From Rutpela maculata (taxonomy: Eukaryota; Arthropoda; Insecta; Coleoptera; Cerambycidae): 64,000 nt of DNA. Position 1 is the first letter of the stretch. Every line of letters begins with the position of its first letter. The notes beneath the pieces are model-generated. The model was not told the origin of the DNA. It worked only from the letters and a program-made list of their open reading frames with translations, and did no database searches. The position numbers and the translations under genes were made by a program. Location: assembly GCA_936432065.2 (NCBI GenBank), contig OW386286.2:80070452-80134451 (forward strand). The letters are read 5' to 3'. Positions 12,620 to 23,809 of this stretch are shown here, piece after piece.

Positions 12620-13402
12620 TGTAGAAGAACCTACCATACAGCGTCTGATTGACGTGATGCCAATTTATTTATTAAGGGCGCCAGTCGCGTTGTCCCTTGT
12701 TCGTGTGTAGTCTTTCACTCCCAGGCGAGTTCAAGAAGATGTAAGAGATACTTGATAGCTAAGAAATACATCAGGCACTACCGTAGGTTATTAATAACGC
12801 TCTCTCTAAAAATTGCTTTCTTCTCTCTATGCAATTTTTCTTATTTACCTAATAGCGATGGATTTTATGCTTAAAGATCTCTGAATTGTCTTGTTAAAAA
12901 AATCCCTCTCGAGCTTCCGTAATGTGACAGGGGCATTGAGATTCAAGTTTGTGGGGTCTCGAAACACCAGGTTTACTCTATTCCGGCTTATCAGATAAAA
13001 GCCTTCGAGGGATGGGACTTACAACAAGTCATTCGATTAATAAAATGCAAAAGTTCAAAGAATACCATTTATTAATTAGGTTTAAAATAAGTACAATGAA
13101 ATTGTGGGATATCATATCTAATAAATTATATAAATTGAATAGAATCGCCTCCCCCAAGTAGGGCAAGATCGATCACCTCCTCAAGAGAGTTTTTAATGCT
13201 ATCATACAATACATACCTAACAATCGATTTGGTAGAAAAGATTCACATAACTTATCTAGAAATTGATGAAAGCATTTTTGGGTTTTCTGTGGCTGACTTT
13301 AAATAATACTAAAATATTTTACTTTCAAAATTTTGGGTCGTTTGTGTTCTTTATCGTGATTATATCATTTACAAGAACGAGTTCCATATGAGTTCGACTA
13401 TA

Positions 13403-14766
13403 CCGGGTGACACAGGAGATATGTAACACCCCGTAGCATGTTTATTTAAAAACATATTATTTTAAAATTTGGTAGACTTATATAATGCGTGATTGTCCTT
13501 TTTTTGATACAAACAAGGAATTTTTTCCACTTCCAGTTTCACCGGAAGTGACATCCACTTTATTATTTTAAATGGCACCCTGTATATATTTTTTTTCTAT
13601 CTGATTCTACTTAAATTTCTCTTTTCAACTATGTATACCAAGGTGACATTCGTTTTTAAAATGGCTGCTGAAAACCATTTTATTGCACTAAGTCAAGTTG
13701 GCTATGGAATGAAATGTGGCGGTAATTAATGCTTAATGTGCTGCGATATCAAAAGAACCCTGGTACACAATTTTGTGTTTCATATTTGTTTTGTTCTAAT
13801 ATGTAGCCGAACAGACTGTAGAATTATTATATTAAATAAAAATCTCTAGAACTAAATCCCCGAAATCATAAAAACTAAGATAGAAACACTAATTTTAAAA
13901 TTGACCTATTTGTAAAATATTTATTCACCTTTCACTTTTACCCAATACAATTCATTATTATGTCTGATTTTGCTTGCTTCTGAATAAAATTGTTTTCGAA
14001 GAATCTCAAAATGCTGGCCATTATTTTCCCTGCAGCGTCGAATTCTTGTAACCAGTACCTCTAAGCACATTTTCTAACTGCAATTCAGTAAACTACTAAT
14101 TTATTGCTAACCTAACTCTCATTTTTAAGTCTTTCCTATTTTGCAGTGGAGTTTTATAAACCATTTCCTTGAGATGGCCCCATATGAAAAAATCAAGTGG
14201 CGTAAAATCCAAACACCTCGGGGGCCATCTAATTGGTAAAAGTGAAATATGAATAAATATTTTACAAATGGATAAAATTTAAAATTAGTGTTTCTATCTT
14301 AGTTTTTCTGATTTCGTGGATTTAGTCTAGAGATTTTCCTTTAATATAAAAATTGTATAAAGTCTCTTCGGCTACTGATTAGAACAAAACAAATATGATA
14401 CACAAAATTGTGAACCATGGTTCTTTTGATATTGCAGCACACTAAGCATTAATTACTGCTACATTTCATACCATAGCCAACTTGACTTAATGCAATAAAA
14501 TTGTTTTCAGTAGCAATTTTAAAAATGAATGCCTCCTTGCCATACATAGTCGAAAAGAGGAATTTAAGGAGAACCAGATAGGAAAAAAATATATACAGGG
14601 TGCTATTTAAAATAACAAAGTAGATGTCACTTCCGGTGAAACTGGAAGTGGAAAAAATTTCTTGTTTGTACTAAAAAAAAAAAAATCACACGCTATATAG
14701 GTCTACCAAATTTCAAAATAATATCTTTTTAAATAGAGGGTGTTACATATCTCCTGTGTCACCCGT
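13403..14766. mobile_element. Mariner-type foldback element
   Basis: Long inverted arms (about 13403-13940 and 14235-14766) begin CCGGGTGACACAGGAG and are flanked by TA on each side (13401-13402, 14767-14768), the target dinucleotide of Tc1/mariner elements. The ~295-bp loop encodes a transposase remnant on the minus strand. It is inserted in the long solo LTR and is therefore younger than that LTR. Confidence 0.75.
13960..14232 (-). pseudogene. Transposase C-terminal remnant in the foldback loop
   Basis: The minus strand reads RWPPRCLDFTPLDFFIWGHL, then a K-E-M-V-Y-K-T segment. This is the region around the third catalytic acidic residue of insect mariner-like transposases (W-P-x-R-x-x-D-x-T-P-x-D-x-F-x-W). 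Nothing upstream of it survives in the loop. The related element at 22169-23809 carries the same motif. Confidence 0.6.
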
Positions 14767-14896
14767 TATATGAATTTATAACTTTCTGTCAGTCTCACGA
14801 CGTACCGGTCCTCCTATAGGTCCAATATAGAAGTCCAGCGAATTTTTGGCAAAACGGTTTTTGTCTTATTTGTGCACAAGGCGGTTTTCTCTATCT

Positions 14897-14951
14897 AAAG
14901 TAAATGCAGGTCTTTTCAAATGATAAATTTGAAAAGACCTGCATTTACTTT
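14897..14951. repeat. Perfect 25-bp hairpin inside the solo LTR
   Basis: The stem 14897-14921 and its exact complement 14927-14951 are separated by the loop GATAA. The homologous place in the LTR at 59392-61415 (near 60355-60400) has no such hairpin, so it arose in this copy, probably as a short templated inversion. Confidence 0.85.
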
Positions 14952-15673
14952 TCCTACTATCGCTTTTTACTGATTATCCAACGTACTCGTCCAATCTACG
15001 AGTCGCTGAATGAATCCAAATTTGTTTTATTCGAAAAACTGGCCTTGTCTATTTTTACTAATTTTTGACAAATAATTGCATACAGACACTATGCGTCTTT
15101 GCCACATTTGTCGATTTCACTCTCTTAGTACGTCGCATCGTTAAAATTTTATATTTATTCTATTCAATGATATTAACAATGACTGTACCCCCACTTTTAT
15201 TGTGTTTCGTGGAGCAATTAAAAAGTTAAAAATATTCATAAATATTTTCAAAGTACATTTCTGACGTACTTGGTAAAAAGTATATTGTTTCTTTTTCCTT
15301 GTCCATAAAAATATCCAAAAAAAGTCCAGCTTTGGCGCTTTTCAAAAAGTATAATGAATTTTTGTCTTTGACCAAAATTATACTTTTATTTTCATACTTC
15401 ATACTTTCCCATGACCATAATATACTTTTACTCTTACGGCCTGGACATAAACATATTTTCCTAAGTGAAATTCAGAGTTTCTTCGAATTTTCACTTGGTA
15501 GTGAGTTACGCCTCTGTGAACGTATATGAGTTCTTTTGTGCCAGCTTTCGGCGCTGGAACCTTTCAATCTTGTATATTATGCTCAAAAATGTATTTAAAT
15601 GATTTTTTACCTAAGTCGACATTTTTGTTTAGTCTTCGATTTAGGTCGATGCTGGGATGTTCCATAACAAGCT

Positions 15674-15850
15674 CATATACTTACTATCTTCAAACAATAA
15701 GCTCAAATTAAAATGAAACGAAAATTGCGATTGTAGGTCTAGCAAATCAAAATCACCCAGACTTGTTAAGAACAGATTGTGAGGTAGTCAGCAAGATGGT
15801 ATACCTTGTAGTTCTGAGACAGAGTAGCGACAACTGCTAGTACGAGATTT
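15674..15850 (+). pseudogene. RTE-like reverse transcriptase remnant, 3' portion
   Basis: Downstream of the solo LTR a frame reads NQNHPDLLRTDCEVVSKMVY, corresponding to the segment after the RT catalytic motif in RTE-type elements (typically ...V-x-x-F-x-Y-L-G). Together with 12185-12619 it shows that one RT remnant was split by the LTR. Confidence 0.45.
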
Positions 15851-16934
15851 GATGAATAATATTTATAAGATAGACAATTCTCATTTTTGGTTGGTAGTAC
15901 AGGGAAAAATGGGTGAAAGAGTTGGAATTACGTCACTAAGAGTTGATAGGGAAAGAGCCATGTTGAAGTTATACACCTAACACGCAATGTGATGGATTGT
16001 GTGGTGCTATCATTAAAAAAGTATAAAAACATTATGAAAACCAGAAGTACCCGCACCAGTTGGAAAACATTTCTCAACTTTCAATACTTCATTGCAGATT
16101 TCGCTAATGGACTTAAAGCTGATGAAGCCACAAGTATTGAATCGAGAGTAAACGGTAAAGCTCCTCTTGGCGTTATTTTCTTTTTACACACGAAAAAAAA
16201 TGATTTAAAAAAATAAGAGTTGAAGATGAGAAATCTGTTCAGTATCCTTAATTAAAAAAAAAACATAAAAATTGCTCCAGTGGGAGTTGCTAATACACGC
16301 GGAAAGCTAACTGCTAGCGTTTCAATATGTAGATTACTTTTATCATTCTCTTTTCCTGTTGCAAACTGAACACGCTTATTATACCGAATTGTCAAACAAA
16401 ACAACTTCATTTGAATATATAAATTGATAGTCATGGTAATTAACACACGATTATACACTAATTTAACGGAATACTTGAATGAAGTTCCGCTTTAGAGATT
16501 ACGTCAAAATCCATGATTTCAGGTACATTTTAATTCAAACACAAACTCGGTTTGTTCAGTATTTGGTATTCCGAGAGAAATATGTCTAAATGCTAATTGA
16601 GACAGTGTTGTTTAACACTTTTCCTATAAATTAACTTGTGTGGAAGCTCTATCAATACATTATTCCAAAATCTAGATATCTTTAGCAGTGAAGACCCATT
16701 TGAATTATTTTGTTTCCACAAACATATAAAAGCCTTTATTCGTATTGAAAATTCAAATCTTCCCTCTGATATTAAACTTATCTACTTGCCCATGCTAGTT
16801 GAATTCTATTCCTAACTTTTCCAATTTAAACAAGACCTGCACAAAATTTAAGTCTGAGATGTATGTAAATGACACGATATACACCACTATACCGGTGGGT
16901 CACGAGTCAATGAACACTTCCAATTTTACTTCCA
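15851..16934. other. Unassigned stretch
   Basis: AT-rich, with short frames (e.g. 15989-16216, 16252-16458 on the minus strand) lacking any motif I recognise. No repeat structure was found. Confidence 0.25.
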
Positions 16935-17632
16935 TATCCAGTGGAAGTATAGTAACGACAAAAAAATTTTTAAAAATTTTTATTGTTCAAATAGGCTTAG
17001 AATGCCATGAAATGTCGAGATTTTAAGTTTGAGCGGAAAAAAAAAATTCTTCTGTCAGTCTGTCGGTCTGTCTGTAACTTTTTTTTGTGCGCACGTTTTC
17101 TCTGGAACCGTTTGAGATATTGACTTGAAATTTGGTACACATATGTATTTTAACGAGCTCTAGAACTAGATTATATTTTCATCTTGTTCCGTCGAAGGGT
17201 TGGGGGGTAAATTGGGGTAAATTTGGAGTAAATAGGTAAATCAAGCAGGTAAGAGTTCATAAAATTGGCATTTAGTATATACAAAAGAAGCTAAGGTCTC
17301 AAAAAAAAATTGGCATTAGCCACCCCCATTACCACCCCCACCCCATTATTAAAGGGGATGAAAAAAAAATGTGATTTAGTGTGTGTACAAGAACCAGAAA
17401 CCTCAAAATGTTTTTTTATTTTATCCACCCCCACTACCATCCCCTATCACCACCCTCACCCCACTATCGATGTGGGGTATGGTTTTATGGGTTTTTGGGG
17501 TAGAGGATTTCAAACATTATATTATTAAAGTTCCATAAATAAATATTTCCACATACAAAATTTTTTTGTTGTGAGTGACTTGGATAGAAAATCTGGATGT
17601 GGAAGTAGTGATTCCTTGGGCAGCGGTTTTTT
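16935..17632 (+). repeat. Dispersed repeat family, copy A (~698 bp)
   Basis: Nearly the same sequence as 52074-52771, in the same orientation and at the same length. It contains a CTGTCTGT/GTCTGTC-rich block near 17055-17075, the segment TTGAAATTTGGTACACATA near 17127-17145, and C-rich monomers (CACCCCCATTACC) near 17320-17470. No coding potential is evident. The class is unknown; no inverted termini or target duplication were found. Confidence 0.75.
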
Positions 17633-17683
17633 GATTGAGCATGAATTTAAAAAGGACAATGTTAAAAATAGCTGATATTTAAA

Positions 17684-17856
17684 ACCCAGAGAAAATGGTT
17701 AGAAAAGGCTCAAAATTAGTAAAAATACGTGTTCGCATTATCAAAAGGCTAGGGAAAACATAAAAACAACCCTTAAAATTGCCTTGAATAATAACTTACT
17801 CTGTGTGTGAAAATTATATTTATTTTATAACTATTAGGTATCGATTCAATAGAGAT
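17684..17856 (+). repeat. Left arm of an inverted repeat flanking the CR1-like element
   Basis: ACCCAGAGAAAATGG near 17684 onward and TATTAGGTATCGATT near 17835 reappear as reverse complements at 21942 back to 21750. Weaker similarity may continue inward (17870-18060 against 21590-21720). The CR1-like element lies between the arms. Confidence 0.65.
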
Positions 17857-18417
17857 CCCTATTTTCAAGAACAACCCCCATAAGGGTATGAAATAATATT
17901 CGAGCAAGTGTTATTACAAAAAAGCACTTTAGTTAGCTTAACCACCAAACTACCCTATTCGGGGGTGCAATTCTATTCACAATCTCGAATACTAAAAAAA
18001 ATGTCAGGGCGTTTAGTAATGAACCAAATTACTTTCTACTAGTAAAAGGTACAGATATCCAATTTGTCTTAACTTGAATATTCTTATTACGAAAAACTAC
18101 CTCTATATAAAAAATATTTACAAAACGTAATATTACAATAGATTTGTATGGTTCTAGTCAACACGTGTTTTTAATAAACAACAAATAATGAGTTATTTAG
18201 CAACCTCGAAAACAACCAAACTACCCTATCCAGGTGGTAGAATCATATTCATCGCTTTAAATACTAAAAAATAAGAGACAAGATGACTAAAGTGAATCAA
18301 AATTTACTCCAGTTTAGGGATGACAGCCACTTTAGATGTAATGTTAGGAAAAAAATGATTTTCATTTTATGAAATATACAGAATCATAATAAAATATTAT
18401 ATCAGCACTTATACTGA
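17857..18417. repeat. Diverged direct repeats before the CR1-like element
   Basis: Two related segments, ~17935-18030 and ~18205-18300, share CCAAACTACCCTAT and AATACTAAAAAA blocks in the same orientation about 270 bases apart. Nothing coding was seen. Confidence 0.4.
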
Positions 18418-20211
18418 TTGCTTAATAGTATCCCTATAAAGAACACTGTCGTCAAACACAGTTTAATAATTACAGATTACATTGAAGACGATTGTCATTT
18501 CGAACAGTTATGGATTTCTATTACCCTTAATAACAGAAAGCTAGCCCTTGGTGTAGGATATCGTCCTCCTTTATGTAACATTACATATTTAAACAACTTA
18601 GAGGAAGTTCTTAGCAACATTTCTGGCGTAGTCGATGATATTATCTTTGTTGGAGATTTAAATATTGACTTTTACAAAAAAGATACAACTCAATACAAAT
18701 ATATTAGTAATATATTGAAATGCTTCAACCTTGTGCAACACGTTAATGAACCTACTCGTGTAAGTGACACTAGTTCAACACTTATCGATATAATCTGTAC
18801 AAATACAAAAGATAGAGTTATAGAATGTAGCACACTTGATATGCTCAACATGTCCGATCACAGATTAACTTACTGTAAATTAGATTATAATATTGCAAAA
18901 AATTTACCTCGAAAGGTAACCTATAGAGATTATCGCTTTTTTAATCTAAATGAATTTGCAAAAGATGCCTCTTCCGTGAACTGGAATTACCTAAACACAT
19001 TAACTCATATCGATGACAAAGTTGAGTTTCTTAATAAAGTTATTATAACTCTATTTGATATACATGCACCATACAGGACGGTTACCTACAAATACCCATC
19101 AAGGCCCTACATCACTGACACCATTAAACAAATTATCAGGCTTAAAGATCGTGCATATAATAAATATAAAAAAACGAAATTAGAAAATCACTTACAGACT
19201 TTCAAGGATCTCAAAAATTATCTATCTCTGGCAATCAAAAATGAAAAGAAAGCGTATATTACCCATCAAATAAATTTAAACAGAAACAATCCGAAAAAAC
19301 TGTGGAGAGACTTTGCAAACTGGAATGTACATAGTAAACCCCGTAATGAAATTTCCCCTGATATCAACAACGCTAATGAGATAAACCAATTCTTTACAAA
19401 TATACCAGCCGGATCCATAAATAATGACACTTTAGATTTTTACCGAAACAATATCGCCAGTTCTTCATCAGCTGAAATGGAACTTCCTGTAGTTTTGGTG
19501 GAGGAAGTAGAACAAACTCTCAAAGAGATTAAATCATTCGCCTTCGGCTCTGATAATATCAATTTGGAAATGCTACGCCATGTTTTTCCATACTGTAAGA
19601 ATGCCATAACACATATTATAAATACATCATTTGAACATTCTACTATTCCTTCCATTTGGAAAAAATCGATAATAACACCTCTTCCTAAAGTTTCATTAGC
19701 CACCGAACTTAAAGATCTTAGACCAATAAGTGTTCTGCCACCTTCATCAAAACTTCTAGAGAAAATAATGAGTAGAAGACTCACTGATCATATCATGAGC
19801 AACGACGTACTTCCTCCTACACAATCTGGATTTAGAAAGCACCACAGCACTACAACAGCGCTAATGAAAATCACCAATGATCTTATAGGAAATATTGACA
19901 AATCACAAACCACATTCTTAGTGCTCTTAGATTACAGCAAAGCGTTTGACCTAATCAACCATGATCTTCTTATCGCCAAACTCCATTATAATAATATACA
20001 TCCCACAGTGTTAAAATGGTTTGCTAGTTATCTGTCTGATCGTACCCAAATGGTGAAAACTAATGATATCCTTTCTCTTGACTTGCCTATTACAAAAGGC
20101 GTACCTCAAGGAAGCATTCTCGGTCCGCTTCTATTTATAATATACACCAGCGATCTGCCAAAAGTGTTATCTTCCTTGTGTACTATGCATCTATATGCAA
20201 ATAGCAAGTGA
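18418..20211 (+). pseudogene. Endonuclease-reverse transcriptase ORF, first part
   Basis: About 597 codons, open from a non-ATG position directly after a stop, so the frame is truncated at its start. The apurinic-type endonuclease is visible as LGVGYRPP (~residues 43-50), DIIFVGDLNIDF (~74-85) and MSDHRLTY. The RT begins around residue 380 with LPKVSLATELKDLRPISVLPP-type sequence, has palm motif A LLDYSKAFD (near 19927-19950) and motif B GVPQGSILGPLLF (20098-20136). The frame ends in HLYANSK just where the catalytic Y-A-D-D should be: the two aspartates are missing and the frame shifts. The enzyme would be inactive. Confidence 0.8.
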
Positions 20212-21040
20212 TCCACGAAATCCTGATCAATCAATTGCAGTGTTAAATGAAAACTTAAAGCGGGTATCTGAATATTCCATGAACCATGGTATGGTGATTA
20301 ATCCAACCAAAACAGTAGTTCTGTGCATCGGAAATAAAGTGCTGTGTGCCAAAACTAAACAAAATGTGACTCATGACATTTTTTTGGATAACAACTGCAT
20401 TAATTTAAGTGATGCTGCCAAAAATTTAGGACTTATTATTGATCAAAACATGAATTTTGAAAAGCAAGTGATAAACAAATGTAGCATAGCATATTCTAAA
20501 ATTAAATATCTTTATAAATATAAGTACATTCTGCCCTGTGATATAAAATGGAGATTAGTGAATAGCTTAATATTAAGTCATTTTGATTATGCCAGTAGTA
20601 TATACTTTCACTTTCTTAGCAAAAACTTTCAGAATAAAATTCAAGTTGTGCAAAACTGCTGCTTTAGATTCTCTTATAACATAGATAAAAAGGACCATAT
20701 AACACCACATTATGTCGATAAAAATATTTTAAAAATAGAAAACAGATTTACTTTCCTGTACGGTACGCTCCTTTATAATATTGTTACCAATAATACACCC
20801 CAATACTTATCTGCCTTTCTTGAACGCAGATCTAATACTCATAATGTGAACATAAGATATATCGATAATTATACCATTCCAAAACATAATACAAGTAAAT
20901 TTGAGGGTTGCTTTTCTTATCTTGCACCTAAATTGTTAAACAAGCATCTTAGTATATTTATGTCCACAAATTCTATATTTCAATTTAAAAATAAACTCAG
21001 GAAAGAACTACTAGACCAGCAGAAAAACATGTTAGCGTAA
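20195..21040 (+). pseudogene. Reverse transcriptase ORF, C-terminal part
   Basis: A 281-codon frame, overlapping the end of the preceding frame, continues the RT after the catalytic motif: SDPRNPDQSIAVLNENLKRV, then NPTKTVVLCIG and KNLGLIIDQNMNFEKQV, the usual thumb-region blocks, and the C-terminal region ending near LLDQQKNMLA. A short deletion around 20195-20211 removed the Y-A-D-D aspartates and shifted the frame. The rest is open without stops, suggesting that this deletion is a fairly recent or main lesion apart from the 5' truncation. Confidence 0.8.
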
Positions 21041-21160
21041 TTTACTTTTATATCATTTGTTTATAGTAACTATAAGTTTAAATATAAGAATTCTATTACC
21101 TGTATTATATATGTATATGTCAAATAAAGATTGTTTATTATTATTATTATTATTATTTTT

Positions 21161-21409
21161 TTTTCCGTAAAAGCCAGTCACCCTTTATACTCTGTGGCTC
21201 CGACACTCACAGAGGGGAGCTGGTAGTACCGGCAGCCACTCCCCACGTCCGTGGGGTGAGTGACTACTGGGTCCGAGAATCGTGTGCCCTGAGTAGACGT
21301 AATGAGCCGAGGATAATGGCCTTCTGCATCCTGCCGGCTAAGATCTCTGCCGAATTTCGGCATGCCGGTATGATCTTTAGTTCTATTATTATTATTATTA
21401 TTATTATTT
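21161..21409 (-). mobile_element. Insert between TTA-repeat tracts
   Basis: A G+C-richer segment (about 21168-21385) lies between TTATTA tracts (21135-21160 and 21386-21409). On the minus strand it has a 61-codon frame MPKFGRDLSRQDAEGHYPRL... and runs from a TAA-repeat side inward. R4/Dong-type elements insert in TAA repeats, and two such elements occur at 57-59 kb, so a truncated element or derivative of that type is a reasonable guess. I could not align it with those copies. Confidence 0.35.
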
Positions 21410-21749
21410 AGAGATATTAGGACAGCATCTAGTTAAGAATATTTACAGAGCAAATTAAAATAAAATGAAAGGTTTCTATTGGTTTTTATGTCTGCATTTA
21501 ATAGATAGATATTAAAGATGGCTAATCACTGTAAGAGGTTGAAAATGATATTAGTTTATTCTCTGTTATATTATTCCATATAAAGGTACTTCTAGGTAAG
21601 CTATAAAACTTCATTTGTTGGAGAAAAGGGTACAGTAAATATGCAAATGAATACTTGTAAAGGAGGTTCATTTGGTACCTATTTTTTTAATATTAGTGTA
21701 TGCTGTGTATGACGTTCCATCTCCGAGTAGAGGTAGTTTTTATCCTTTT

Positions 21750-21942
21750 TTTATCTTTATTAAATCGACACCTAATAGTTATCATAAATTAAATATAATT
21801 TTTACATTCAGTTTAAGCTAGTACTCAAACAATTTTGGGGGTTACTTTTATGTTTGTAAGGGTGAAATAGAGTTTTCTCCGCCTTTTGATACCACGAAGA
21901 CTTTTTTAATTTTGAGCCTCTTTCAACCATTTTCTCTGGGTC
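21750..21942 (-). repeat. Right arm of the inverted repeat flanking the CR1-like element
   Basis: Reverse complement of 17684-17856, including TTGAGCCTCTTTCAACCATT and CGACACCTAATAG blocks. With the CR1-like insertion removed, the two arms would be ~1.3 kb apart. Confidence 0.65.
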
Positions 21943-22168
21943 TCATGAGTTCTGCGATGGGGGCCAAAAATATCACTTCTGGTTCAACTTTTTTTTCTTA
22001 AATGTAATGACTAGATTTTGATATATGAATACTGTTTTATTATTATTAAAATGGCCGCGTCAGATGAACGCGACGTCAGAAAATTACTAAGTAGGCTATG
22101 AAAATTATCACAGAGGTTGTAGGCTTGTCTGTAAAGAACAAAATACTTATTTGAATTACCAATAGGGA

Positions 22169-23809
22169 CGACTATTTTTAGGTTTTTCTCAAAAGACTGA
22201 ATTTAACTTTCATTTTAATTTCCGTAGAGGTCCTATAGAATTTTTTTTAATGGGACCGTGCCATTTGCTTTTATTAATTAAAAATGTAATATTTAATTTT
22301 TTGACCATTAATTATTTCTTAACGATATCCTTCTTAAGTATTTTTAAAAGGTAAATAAATTAAACAAGAAATAATTTTAATAAAACAGAACAACCATAAA
22401 TAAATAAAATAACAAAATTATTTAAAACTTAAATGATAATCATAACAATTGTTCGAACTAGTCACCGTTTTGAGTAATACACAGGGGGACTTATTGTTGC
22501 ACGTCTTACATTCTGTAGTTGTTGAGGTGTTATTTGTGCAATTTAGTGTCTAACTCCCTCTTTCAGGTTTTGCCTTGTGGTTGGAGCGTAGACTCTATTG
22601 TTCAAATGCGCCCAAATGAAAGAATCGACTGGGGTTAAGTCAGGAGACCTTGCAGGCCATCTGACTGGGCCATGAGTCCCAATTAATATATCTGGAAACA
22701 ATTTATTTGGGTAATCCCTAACGATAATAGCATTGTGTGGTCCAGCCCCGTTTTGTTGGTAAACCTCGTCAATATTGGTATTGGGAATGTGAATAATCTG
22801 TGAAATTACTATATTTTGGAGAAATTCTAGATATCTTAGTCCAGTTAGATTTTCGTCAAATATTATTGGACCTATGATATGCTCACCCAGTACGCCTATC
22901 CAAACATTGAAACCAAATCACCCCCGTCTCATAATATGAGAATTTTCAATTGTCCAATACTGAACGTTGTTCCGATTAAATATCCCAAGGTTTGTAAATC
23001 TCTATGCATTAGAGAACAAAATGTTTTTGATAAAATCCTCATTTCTTAGTTGTAGGAACTGTAACCTATTACAAAAGATTATTCTTCGTTGATAATAATG
23101 ATTTTCATACAAAAGTTGATGCAATTGATATTTATAAGAACGACAAGCGTGTTTCTTTAAAATTTTCCTGACTGATTCTTTGGAAACTGGTAATTCATGT
23201 TCAATTTATCTTATCGAAATAGTTGGGTCAACAAGCACTAAAGTTAATACACTAATTTCTACTTCTTCATCCGCAATATATCTTTCTTTAATTTCTATGT
23301 CAGGTTCAGTTCTAACTTGATGCTCCAACCGGGAGAAATAGTTTCTCGGAAGTTGTCTTGTTTCTAGATATCTCTGTCTGTACAGAGTTTGTGTTCTAGT
23401 TGCATTTCGTTGAGTCTCTCCACGAGTAATCAACATGTCAACTTTTACATCTCTTGAATATTTTTCAGCCATTTTATATTAATTTACTTATTTATAACAA
23501 ATTCAATATACTTACTTCAGATAATCAATGAGTAATGTCAAGAATAATTCAATTGTTGTGAATGTCTGTCTTTTTCATGGCTATCTGCAATTTTGAATTT
23601 AAATGTAGATAGGTATCTTATTAAAATTATCTGTTGGCGTTTTAAAAATACTTTTATTATTACGAAGGAAATCATTAAGAAATGATTAATGGTGAAAAAA
23701 ATTGAAGTTTATGAATCATTATTTCTGATTAATAAAAGAAATTTTCCATAGGACCCCCAAGGAAATGAAAATGAAATTCTGCCTTTTCATAAAAGCTTAA
23801 AAATAGTCG
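22169..23809 (-). mobile_element. Degenerate mariner-like DNA transposon
   Basis: About 1.64 kb with imperfect ~170-bp terminal inverted repeats: 22169-22350 (CGACTATTTTTA...) against 23640-23809. Shared blocks are GGTCCTATRGAA, ACCATTAATYATTTCTTAA and AAGTATTTTTAAAA. The internal transposase runs on the minus strand. Flanking TA dinucleotides are not clear at the ends chosen, so the exact termini may be off by a few bases. Confidence 0.65.
22430..23472 (-). pseudogene. Mariner-like transposase, degenerate
   Basis: It starts at the ATG at 23472; the first 88 codons (MAEKYSRDVKVDMLITRGET...) look like the N-terminal helix-turn-helix domain. The middle is broken by stops and frameshifts. Near 22600-22760 another frame reads NGAGPHNAIIV, then about 36 residues later SPDLTPVDSFIWAHL, the second and third catalytic blocks of insect mariner-like transposases (the usual Q-D-G-A-x-P-H is N-G-A-G-P-H here, so the second aspartate is lost). 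The C-terminus reads on to QLQNVRRA near 22500. It is non-functional, but the domain order is complete. Confidence 0.7.

Larger units (their letters stand above)
12620..15669 (-). mobile_element. Solo long LTR (Gypsy), AGCT duplication, split by a foldback
   Basis: Begins TGTAGAAGAAC and ends CCATAACA, flanked by AGCT at 12616-12619 and 15670-15673. Both ends and many internal blocks match the LTR at 59392-61415, including GGGCGCCAGTCGCG near 12686, TTTATGCACAAGGCG-like sequence near 14873, TTTTCCTAAGTGAAA near 15458 and CCTAAGTCGA near 15610. Orientation follows that LTR, which belongs to a minus-strand provirus. Without the 1364-bp foldback inside, this copy is ~1.69 kb against 2.02 kb; the difference lies mostly in the tandem repeats of the other copy. 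The 4-bp duplication fits Ty3/Gypsy. Confidence 0.75.
18418..21160 (+). mobile_element. CR1/L2-like non-LTR retrotransposon, damaged
   Basis: A 5'-truncated element with endonuclease (from within the domain), reverse transcriptase and a C-terminal region. It ends in a short 3' UTR with AATAAA near 21124 and a TTATTA-type microsatellite tail (21135-21160). It sits between the inverted arms at 17684 and 21942. A second, unrelated insert follows directly in the same TTA-rich tract. The clade is inferred from general architecture. Confidence 0.75.

Noticed and set aside
17310..17528. 72-codon P/T-rich frame
   Set aside because: Translation of the C-rich monomers of the dispersed repeat; the same sequence in copy B is not open in the same way.
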